From: Clonostachys chloroleuca
Taxonomy: Eukaryota; Ascomycota; Sordariomycetes; Hypocreales; Bionectriaceae
Reading direction: 5' to 3'
Assembly: GCA_037952775.1 (NCBI GenBank)
Contig: JBANAY010000003.1
Location: 24,738,001-24,802,000 of the forward strand
Length of the DNA stretch: 64,000 bases
The notes beneath the pieces were generated by a model, which was not told the DNA's origin, searched no databases, and was given only the letters and a program-made list of their open reading frames with translations. Positions 54,770-64,000 of this stretch are shown here, one piece after another (within the stretch, counting starts at the first letter, position 1; every line of letters begins with the position of its first letter). The position numbers and the translations under genes were made by a program.

Positions 54770-55908
54770 GCAAAAATTCTGTCCTGGGTCCAAAACACCG
54801 AAAGCTTAGAAGGAAAAGTCCTCCTATAGGCCGTATAAACTGCTTCGGATCGTCTCTAATCTACGGTAGTGATCTGCAACCAACACATAATACTACTCCC
54901 AACGGTACGGACACTGGTGCTGGACCTTGAACTCATATGGCCTTATTGAGTTGGCCTGGCCAAATTTAGGAGCCAAATTGTCGAAGATAAACGCTTACGA
55001 CGTAAAGGGTGGGCTTTGCATAGTGTGTTGCAGTACCAAGCATTTACTTTATTTAATATAGTATTCAATACTATACAATTTTCTGAGTATAAATTTTACC
55101 AAGCCATCTTAGCAAGAATACCGTTTGGCCAGCGACGAGGATAGGCCTACGTCCCTCATCGAATCCCACAACATCATAGGAATTGAAATGATTGCTGAGA
55201 TGGAATTGTTTTGGAGCAAGATTTGAAACTCCGTCTCTCGCAGGGCGTACCATTGGATATCCTTTAAATTACGTGGACGCCATTGCACGAGCTCCCCCAC
55301 TCTTCGAGGAGGGGTCGCGCCTCCGGGTCCTCGAATGTCGCCTTGAAGATGACGCGAGCACCTGCAAGATCTTCTAGTTCCTATACTGGCGAGCTAGTTG
55401 AGCGCAGCTCTCCGCTGCTGTTTCCTAGTGGCGCGAGGCAAATTGGCAGGTCATCCCACCGCGTGAAGCGATTCCAGAATGGATCTACCTCCAAATTATA
55501 GGCCTTCTTCTTTGCCTTTAACTTAAGCGCACTCTGCAATCGCTTAATCTCGCATACGCGATGAACCTCGGCCTTGTAATCCAGTTCTCTAACTAGTGCT
55601 TGAATGAACGAGTGCACAACAGAATAGCGTGTGACCTTGAGCAGCAAGAAACGGCAGGGAAGCCTCTATATGGCGACATACACATCTTGATATAGGCTAC
55701 TTTCATAGAGATAAGGTTATAATAGTGAATATACAACCCTAATACGAATTAAAACCCTTGATTCACTTAATGTGTTTTTAGATTCGTTGGTCTTCTCGGT
55801 ATACAGAGGTATCTTGTGTACGGGTACATACGCTTAATGAAGGCTTGAAATTCATTCTGAGGACTAAGGCTCCGCGGGGGTATGGTCGGTCCACTTACAC
55901 ACAGCTAA
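54770..55908. other. intergenic region with unassigned minus-strand coding-like relic
   Basis: Minus-strand frames at about 55,381-55,647 (Lys/Arg-rich, containing FWNRFTRWDDLPICLAPLG) and 55,109-55,300 read like scraps of one decayed coding sequence. I recognise no family and find no convincing joins. No gene is called. Confidence 0.35.
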
Positions 55909-57264
55909 TCAATCCTCCACGAATGAATGAAAAATACGATCTTTCTCATCCTCCTCTTCCTTTTCTCTCTTGCGCTTTGTTACGCGCCTAGTCACTCGAG
56001 AGGAGGGAATGAGGTCTGACTGTTCAGAGTCACTTGACGATACATTCTCGATCTCTGTCCTCGCGTCATCAGTTTCACTGCCTTCATCATCCTGCTCTTG
56101 TTCACTTCGTCGTATATTTGCGCCGTCCCCTTGCGCACTCTCAGCCATAGAGTCGACTTGAGTTCCTAATACCTCTGAAATACTCAAAGTCTCCTCTCTT
56201 AGTCTTCTATAGGTCCAGTTGGCCTCATAGCTGTTACCCGCTAGGATATGCACGAACCACAAAGCCAAGTTGACCGTCCAGAAGTCATGCTCCTTCAGGT
56301 CTCCTTCGCGTTGACGTTTCCATGAAATAGAGACGTACTCGATCAGACCATTTCCTGTTAGGACACGCCGCAGAGCCTCTTGATCTGAAGAATCTGATAT
56401 ACCTATATGTCAACCGGGGCTCTGATCGTAGAAAGGTACAGTACAGAGGAAGAGTTTCATACCTGGATTGTTCTCTAGAGGGCTGACTCTAAAGATGAAA
56501 GCTTCGTCACATGTGATGATGCACCCGTAGCGACACATATTTTGGATGCAGTAGGTATATGCCTGTCTGACGGGAAGCGCGTAATTGTTAAAGCTCTCAT
56601 CGTCATCCCACGTCCCGTCATCGTGCACCACCTCATCTTCGAAACCTTTACTATTCCACTTAAATGCAGGCTTATATTCTTTCGGAAACTTTTCAACGCG
56701 CGAATGAGGTGGACGCGGATGGTGACCAGGAAGTGGTGGGGTTCTGTCAACAGAACCGGAATCCGGCACAAGCCTCTTCAAAGATATCTTTCTTGATCCT
56801 CGAGCCTTTCGGGAGCATTGTCGGGATGGTTGATTTCGTTTTTTGCTTGGCCTGCGAGGAGGCGAGGAGGGCTTGTCATCGGACGGAGGGTCGCCTTGGT
56901 CCCAGATAACGGGATGGTAGGTGTGTTGGATAGGGTCGAGGGCAGCCGTGACAATTTCTTTGGTCCATTTCTCAATCATCATCCTCGTCTTCTTTTCGTC
57001 GCCAACCCTGCAATCTATATCAGGACGGATTTTAGGCAAACGGAGTTCCCTGCCTCCGCGACGAGCCTCTCGGAGTAGATGGCCTCCAAAGGCATCTTCC
57101 AAGACAGAAAAATCTTCAAATTCATCCCACTTGACTGCCTTCTTAGGAACGAGCCACTGCGGATTGCGAGAGTTGGTTTTACTCCCTTTTCGTTCGTGCT
57201 TGATAGTTGGGTTTGGATAAGTCAGCAACTCCAGCAGAGACGTAGCAAGCATATTGCTTGTCAT
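55909..57264 (-). CDS. unknown protein with acidic/basic low-complexity tail
   Basis: Exons 57264-56463 and 56402-55909 (60-nt phase-1 intron, GTATGA donor) give 431 residues. The N-terminal half carries KAVKWDEFEDFS and RELRLPKIRPDIDC. A Pro/Arg/Lys-rich linker (SSPPRRPSKKRNQPSRQ) follows. Then comes a compact segment, AYTYCIQNMCRYGCIITCDEAFIFRV, continuing after the intron with LIEYVSISWKR and TVNLALWFVHILAG. This last block resembles a nuclease-like region found in many fungal hypothetical proteins, sometimes beside kinase domains (from memory, low certainty). The tail is strongly acidic, then basic (RRVTKRKREKEEEDEKDR). Nuclear location is plausible. It is divergent from the FTA2-like gene with about 690 bp between starts, so the two may work together. 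Confidence 0.7.
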
Positions 57265-57754
57265 GGTTGTGGGTTTGAAACAAGAGGCTGGGAAATAATA
57301 ATAATGGAAAGACGGGGGGCAATAGCCAGGTGTGATTGGAAGACGGCTTGAGTGTGGAAGATTCAGCGCATGAATTGTCTAGGAAATTTTCCAACCATTA
57401 CCTGACTGGGTGGGCAATTCTCCCCCCTTTTATTTTATTTTCTTGCGTCAACGGCGGCTACAAAGGAAGGATCAATGAGCGAATGTGGCGCTACGAACAA
57501 GAATCGAGCTGAGGAGTGATAAGTGGTGCTTGGCTTGCATATGCATGTTGGTTGCTCGAAAATAAAATACTGCAGAAAGAGAGTGACTGACTACGTGTGC
57601 GTGTGTGTGTGTGTGGTGCCGGAACTGATTCGGGGTTGGGCCCAAAGAACCTTTGCAACCCCACTGACTCGACGAAGCCCATCACTTGACTACGTGACGG
57701 CCCGGTTCTAGCGGCCATTCACCCGAGGTCGCACAACGAGCGACCCTTATGGTC

Positions 57755-57760
57755 TATAAA
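57755..57760 (+). promoter_or_regulatory. TATA-like box of FTA2-like gene
   Basis: TATAAA lies 197 bp before the ATG at 57957. If used, the whole GACA array falls in the transcribed leader. The call rests on sequence and position only. Confidence 0.4.
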
Positions 57761-57856
57761 GAGGTTAGGGGGGGATACTTGTCTGTAGCACGCGCTTTTG
57801 GGCCTGCATCCGGCCTCGGCTCACTCACTCACTCACCCACCCACCCACACTACACG

Positions 57857-57954
<98 letters not shown>
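57857..57954 (+). repeat. (GACA)n tetranucleotide microsatellite
   Basis: About 24 GACA units run to within two bases of the start codon, with one interrupted unit (GACG) at about 57,885-57,888. There is no ATG between the TATA-like box and the real start. Arrays like this change length readily, so leader length probably varies between strains. Confidence 0.95.
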
Positions 57955-57956
57955 TC

Positions 57957-58845
57957 ATGCCGAATAAGCGGCGCTCACCCAAGATCCCTTCAGAGCTGCC
58001 ACCATGCGATGGCCCAAAGCTTCATCGCTTCAAAGACCACAATTGCGATATTGCATGGGGCGAGAGGCTTGGCGACGACGGGGAAACGCCAGCACAGGGC
58101 TATGTCTTTCGGGCAACCATCAATCACCGCGAGTACGCCGTTAAAGTGGTAAGAGTTTCCGACTACAAAATGAAATCTGTACCGAGTCTAAAAAGATATA
58201 TCTCAGTTCAGATTCTACGACCCCATGGCCAATGAACATTTTTGGGGTCCTTTAATGGGGGAGGATACACCATTAGATATCGCCGCCTACTACACTGACC
58301 CTTTCTACGCGGAATGCAGAGCGTACGGCCGAATCCATGAGTCACTAGCGAAGAGACCACCACTCGATAGAGCAGCTGTACCATGCCACGGCTTCTTCTT
58401 TTTAAAACAGAAAGACTACCAAGCTCTGGCCGATCAAAATATTGACATGGACTTGGGCGAAAATCAGGCAAATTCTTTATATCAGCTCAAGGCAATCGGA
58501 GGCTTTAGACCTCGAGCCATCGTTAAAGACTTGGCTTCATCAGAATCTGGAGTCTCCGAGAAAACATTGGCGAGAGTTCTGAAAAGGGTTATAGCTTTGA
58601 ACCGACACGAAATATACAACATGGATATTCGGCTGGACAATTTTAGGGATGGGAAACTGGTTGACTTTGGTTCGTCATGGACGGAGCCGCATGACTTGAT
58701 GAATGCGCAGAGACCGGGGGTAGTGAACAGCTGCAGGACGGCCGATCGCGTTATGTTTGATCAGATGGTCATGGATGAAGAGATCCCAAATCGGAAGGGG
58801 GTGGTTGCTATGCATCCTATGAAACTCCGTTCGAGGAGGATTTAG
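57957..58845 (+). CDS. FTA2-like kinase-fold protein
   Basis: Exons 57957-58148 and 58207-58845 (58-nt phase-0 intron, GTAAGA donor) give 276 residues. The protein resembles the fungal family named after the Sim4 kinetochore subunit Fta2, which has a degenerate protein-kinase fold; many copies lie in accessory regions and are not kinetochore genes. Kinase-like landmarks are present: Lys63 in EYAVKVF, a catalytic-loop-like NMDIRLDN with Asp204, and a DFG-like VDFGSSW with Asp217. Because the loop Asp and Asn and the DFG are kept, residual kinase activity is possible. The glycine-rich loop (GERLGDDGE) is weak. The start codon follows the GACA array directly. It is divergent from the acidic unknown protein. 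Confidence 0.78.
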
Positions 58846-60000
58846 TGTAATATCATTAGTTTTGTTCATTGTTATATCATGGTTGATAGTTTTCAGTTGT
58901 TCCTCAGCGCCAGGGTTTCATTCAATCTAATTATTCTCCTTTTCACCTCGCATACTTGACCTGAACATGCAAGCGCCGATGGTGCCACCACCTCTGGCCC
59001 ATACCTTTCTCTGTCATCTTTACAGTCCATATTCAGCTCAGAATGTGACCTCGAAGCGCATGCCAAGTATCAGCTGCAATGAAAAGGGTGTGTGGCCGGA
59101 CGCCTTCCAAGCGGCCCCCTCAAGCTCCAGCTTCCTGCATTTAGCCTATCACTGCTCGCCACGTACAGAATCGTCACCCACGGGATCTATCGAGGTACGC
59201 CTCCCGCATCTCACTGCATAACATAATGGCCCCCAGCGGAGCAAAAGATGACGCTGCTTGTATGTAATGGCGCGTAAGTATTACTATTTCGATTGTGTTA
59301 CTGGCAAACTCATCAAATCTTTGAGGAGAGCTTTCTCTTTCATCGGTTCGTAATAGGGCATCAAGACAAAAAGATTGGCCACGAGGCCTGATTTGCCGCC
59401 AGAACTAAATTCACGTCAGGGAGACCCTGCATATGGAGGGAATTATTTGCTGCTGCTTCGACTCGATTGGCAGCATCAGCGACAGTCCGGAGACAGCGCC
59501 CCCAAATGACTGACTGTATCTGGATAAGCCTCTCATTATCCAAAAGCGGGCCCCATACTACCCAAGTCGCAGTTGGATTATCACTGGAAAATAGATAGAG
59601 TAGCCAATATTCGCAAGGCACGGTTAAGTTACTGTACTTTGATACTGTCAACCAAGGAAAGTATAGTACCAGAAACGACAAGTCAGTCCAGGGCGAAGAT
59701 GCAGCCCCCCTCACATAGGTCTTAAACATAGGTGTCATGTCGAACAGAACAAACACGGCCTAGTGGAATGTAGCAGCTTCAGGGTTAAAAAAGCGGTGAT
59801 GTATGAAACTGATGGATACGAGCCATTCCTTTGAGTGGGAAAAAATCGGATTGCGCTTACATTACCTATGCCAATACGAATCAACAACTTAGAATGACAG
59901 ATGTCATAGCAGCAGAATGAGTGATTACCGGACAAAAATAGGGTTTTGTGTTCGAAAAGCCTGGCGCCGAGATGTTTCAGTTCCAAGAAGCATATCCTCG
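58846..60000. other. intergenic region, no gene seen
   Basis: This 1.15-kb stretch lies between the FTA2-like gene and the AT-rich block. A 131-codon minus-strand frame at 59,361-59,756 has no recognisable motif and no splice context, so it was not called. Confidence 0.5.
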
Positions 60001-60019
60001 GTATGAAAGAAGAGATATA

Positions 60020-63000
60020 GAACGAGCTATAACTGCTATTATTAGCTCTTTATCCCCTATAAGACCCTTCTCCTCTGGGATTAAGATAGGATAGAGGTTA
60101 TTAATAAGGATAAGGATAATACTTAATGGAGTAGGCCTAAGGAAGTAATAGACTAACTCGCTATAAGTTTTCTACGGTATTCCTTATATATAATAGTTAG
60201 ATAACTTATACTGAACAGGGTCTAGGGTAGGTCAGGGTTAAACTAATTAGAGTATTATTCTGAATAGTATAATCAGATTATTATAAGCTATATAATATAA
60301 GTTACTATTAATATATAAATATTATAGAGCTAGTAATAATAGATATATAGATAATATTATTAATAACTATTAAAAAGAATATCTAAACTATAGAAATAAA
60401 TATATATATACTAGTATATTTACTAAGATTTTATTTCTTTTTTACTTAGATTTTACTTATTTAAAGTAAAGTTATTCTTATTAATTATTAAGATAAATTA
60501 GTACTATCTACTTTATATATAACTTTCTATAGCCTAGAGGTAGTTTTTATTTATAATATTATAGAGTAGATTAAGATTATTCGATATTAATTAATTAAAT
60601 AATATATAATTAGTATAAAATAAAAACAAATAAAATAATTAATTTAGAGCTTTTTAAAGTTAGAAACTTATTAAAACTATTAATTTAAGTTATTATATAT
60701 TAATATATTAAATACTACTAACTAGTAGTTACTAGCTAGAAGCTAGAAGGAGAGTAGTTTATTTAATTAGAATTACTCTAGAACTATATTTATAACTAGT
60801 TTATTTCTATAGCTAGAATAATAACTTAATTAATTACTTTTTAATCTATTTACTCTATAATATATATTTTAGAAAAACCTTCTAATACTAATTAATAGTT
60901 ATATAGTAACTATAGATTAATAAAGAAAAAGAGATAGAATTTCCTAAATACTTAGGGAAATATAGTCTTCCTATAAGTACTAGTTCTATACTATAGAACT
61001 ATATATAATATATAATATAATAATACTATTATCTTTTATATACTCTAAATAGTTACTTTAGAGATTATTTATTTCTTTAATAATACTATTAGTACTAGAA
61101 ATACTTCTAAAGAGTATTATATTATATATATCTTCCTATTAATATAGATAGAAGTAATTAATAAGATTATTTTTTTCTCTAACTACTTAATCTTAAGAAT
61201 TTATTCTTATAGAATACTCTTTCTTTTCTAACTCTAGAAGGAAATAAGATAATTCCTTATACTTTTTTCTTATTATTATTCTATTTTCTATAACTTATTA
61301 GAATTCTTCTAAATAGAGATTTTAATCTCTCTAATAAAAGTAAAACCCTATACTTTCCTATTATAAAAATATATATATACTTTAGAATCTATCTTCTAAG
61401 TAAATATAATAGTATTATTAGTATAAACTATATTTATATTAACTTTCTTTAATTATAATAAAGTAGAAAAAGTTTTTAATATAATTAAGCTAATAAAGAT
61501 CTATATAAATAATATTAATTAAATAAACTATCTAACTTTAGTAATCTAAATAACTATCTAAGAACTTATTAATATATATATAGTATATTATATATATTAC
61601 TATAAATATACTAGACTATATAATAATAATTTACTAGATAAGTTTATATATAACTTTAGAAATTAATTAATAGAAAAGTTTATACTTTTAAATAATAATA
61701 TTATTAAGAAGTTAAAATATATTCTATAATATAGTAGTATATATACTAGCTCTATAAATAATATATTTAAAGTAGTTCTTAATAATATATAGAAACTAGA
61801 GAATTTATTAGAATAGCTAAAGAATTAATAGTTCTTTATAAATATCTTTAATCTGAACTTTTAGATATTTTAATTATAAAAGTAATATAGGAAGTTTTAA
61901 GGATATATAGTACTAATACTATAAATACTCTAAGAAAAAAATATAATCTATATAATTAAAATAAATAAGATAGAAATACTTAAAAGGAATAAAAAGTTAA
62001 TCTAATAAGTATTTATATCTCCTAGGAATCTAGTTCTAAGATAAGAACTAGGAGGCTATATATATAAGTTATATAATCTATATTATAATCTTCTATCTAA
62101 ATAAAATCTTAAGATAGATATAATAACTATATAAGAACTTATAGCTTTTTAAAAGCTATATAATATAAAAGACTATTTATTTAGTAGAGAACTATATAAT
62201 ATACTTAATACTAAAATCAGAATAATATTAAATACTTATAAATCTTATAATATATAGCTAAATAGATTTAAAAAAAAAAATTTTAAATCTTTAAAGAGAA
62301 TATATAGGATTTCTAGTTCTAATATATTAAAAAAGAATATACCTTTAGAGAGAAATATTTTAAACTAAAGTAATACTTTAATAATACTATTAATAAATAA
62401 TAATATTATTATAACTAGATTTAAATTAGTATTATTTTAATATAGGTAAATAGAGAATATAAGGATTTTATAATATATTAGATATTATAAAAGATCTTTA
62501 CTATTCTGATAAGAGTATAGAAAGTATTTAGAGTTACTTATATAGAGAATAATAATTTATAAGCTATAGTAGTAAGAGTATATAGAGATTTAAAGGAATT
62601 AGAAATAATACTCTAAGAAGAGTATATAAATATTAAAACCCTAATATAATATCTACTTAATAAGATATTTTAATACTTACTCTCTAGAGAAAAAATTAAG
62701 AGAAAACTATAAAACCCTTTATAATTTATTATTAAGAAAAGATATATAATATAATTCTAGAGGATTATACTAAATATAGATATCTTATTAATTTTAATTA
62801 TAAGTAAATTATAATTTAAAATACTTAAATAAATTAATCTATTAATTAAACTAAATATTATAGTTAATATAAAGAGTATTAAGTTTAAAAAGAGATTTAT
62901 AGAGTTACTTAGTATAATAAAGCTATAAACTCTATTCAGATCTATTATATTTTATATAATAAACTTAGAGATCCTTTTCCTAATATATCTTTAAAATATA

Positions 63001-64000
63001 AATTATCTAAATATTAAGTTTAGGAATATAACTAATAAAGTATTTAGAACTATAAATAATCTTTTTACTCTAACTATAAAAAAATAGAGCTATATATAGT
63101 TCTTTTCTTAATATATACTAATAGCTAGTATAGTTTATTTAATAGAACTAGAGCTAAAATAATTCTATTACTATTTTAGTTACTTATTAATAGAAAAACT
63201 ATATAGACTCTTAAAAAGAGTAGGCTATAAGAATATAAATAGAGAAATAATAAAAAAGATTAAATATTTCTACTACTAATACTAAACCTATAGCCTAGCT
63301 TTAAAATACTTTAAATTCAGATTATAAGATAATTTTAATTTTAATTATAAGATTATAATTAATATTATATATCTACTAGATTAAGAACTAGTTTTATATA
63401 TTATTTATATAATAATTATATTCTAAAATATAATCTTCCTTATAGATATCTTAGTAGATACTATATAGAAAGTATTAAAAAGAATCTAGCTAGATATATA
63501 TCTAGAACTACTAAACTATATTATATATAATATAGGAATTTAATTTATAAGTAATTAATTTTATATAAATATAAGAATTATTAATTCTAAGTATAAGTAA
63601 ATAGTAATTAAGGCTTATTAGTTAATTAGTAAGATTAAGAGATAGTTTAGACTATATAGACTTTTATTAAATAACTCCTATAATATTATAATTAAAATAT
63701 ATAATAGATTAAAAATCTTTTAGTTTATATATATAAAGCTATACTATAGAGATAAATAGATTAAAAACCTAGCTTAAGAGAGTACTAGTTTAATAATATA
63801 TTTAAAAGATCTCTTACTATTTATAATAAATAAATTATTATAAAGAAAGGAATAACTAATAGGCTTAAAGAATAAACTAAAAGTATATATATAATATATA
63901 GTATAATCAGTTAGACTATATACTAACTATATAATATATAAGGAGTAAAATACTCTTAAGCTAGCTAAAAAACTTTAAAAGAAAGAAGTTATTATAACTC
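60020..64000. repeat. extreme AT-rich RIP-like block (runs off the window end)
   Basis: About 4 kb consists almost wholly of A and T with dense TA dinucleotides and stops in all six frames. The first 230 bp are a milder transition with remnants such as GAACAGGGTCTAGGG. No open frame of useful length survives and no element family could be identified. Both strands are depleted of G and C, as expected from RIP acting on repeated DNA over many generations. It probably represents nested retroelement relics or the edge of a heterochromatic AT isochore. Confidence 0.8.

Larger units (their letters stand above)
57265..57956. promoter_or_regulatory. divergent promoter region rich in simple repeats
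   Basis: This region is shared by the unknown-protein gene (minus) and the FTA2-like gene (plus). It contains a (GT)n run at about 57,599-57,616, a CACT/CCCA repeat at about 57,824-57,848 and the GACA array at 57,857-57,954. A TATAAA at 57,755-57,760 could serve the plus-strand gene. Confidence 0.6.

Noticed and set aside
57857..57954. CRISPR-like array
   Set aside because: The repeat unit is 4 nt with no spacers. This is a eukaryotic microsatellite.
57798..58235. Longer FTA2-like protein starting within the GACA array (a repeated RQTD peptide)
   Set aside because: No ATG exists upstream of 57957 in that frame; the frame opens at a TTG. The intron at 58149 also interrupts it.
59361..59756. 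131-codon minus-strand frame
   Set aside because: There is no recognisable domain, no neighbouring exon and no conserved motif. It could be chance in 1.1 kb of spacer.
60020..64000. Mitochondrial or plasmid DNA because of the AT richness
   Set aside because: No mitochondrial gene, tRNA or long open frame is present, and the block grades into nuclear gene-bearing DNA, which fits RIP better.

Overview
The window reads as nuclear DNA of a filamentous ascomycete (Pezizomycotina, probably Sordariomycetes; the class is an inference). The reasons are: genes split by short introns of about 45-90 nt with GTRNGT-type donors and CTAAC/CTGAC-like branch points; three Zn(II)2Cys6 transcription factors; HET-domain and FTA2-like proteins; and very AT-rich, stop-riddled blocks of the kind left by repeat-induced point mutation (RIP). 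I recognised no rRNA, tRNA or CRISPR array. Exon joins in the entries were read by eye from splice motifs and frame continuity.

Region 1 (0-15 kb) is metabolic and ordinary. It holds the 3' end of an amino-acid permease, a class-3 aldehyde dehydrogenase divergent from a flavocytochrome b2 (L-lactate dehydrogenase), a cytosolic GH31 glycosidase, an APH-fold kinase-like protein, a small vWA-like protein, a secreted CE2-type SGNH esterase and an alpha/beta hydrolase. Region 2 (15-26.5 kb) holds a Rossmann-fold protein, two Zn2Cys6 regulators, an MDR oxidoreductase divergent from the second regulator, a monocarboxylate-type MFS transporter and an ABHD12-like hydrolase with an apparent one-base deletion. 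Region 3 (27-36.5 kb) looks like a small co-regulated group without a PKS, NRPS or terpene backbone gene: epoxide hydrolase, BBE-type FAD oxidase, 14-TM DHA2 exporter and Zn2Cys6 regulator.

Region 4 (36.5-42.3 kb) is transposon-scarred. It contains a broken F-box/LRR-like gene, a pair of covarying hairpins, CCGCACCCGGGTGCGG palindromes, an AT-rich RIP-like block and an LTR-like stretch. Region 5 (42.3-59 kb) is an accessory island resembling fungal self/non-self recognition loci. It has a HET C-terminal fragment with a membrane segment, a modin-like membrane protein, a full HET-domain protein with a frameshift, a frame-broken membrane/Cys-rich protein, a three-TM protein of unknown family, and a divergent pair: an acidic unknown protein and an FTA2-like kinase-fold protein. 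The second of that pair has a GACA microsatellite directly before its ATG. Region 6 (60-64 kb) is a deeply AT-rich RIP-like block with no intact gene.

Four frame breaks in three genes (26.3, 47.56, 51.57 and 51.17 kb) all run in the direction of one missing base. Each can be explained by a base lost from a short homopolymer, so assembly error and real pseudogenisation must be separated before the island is interpreted.
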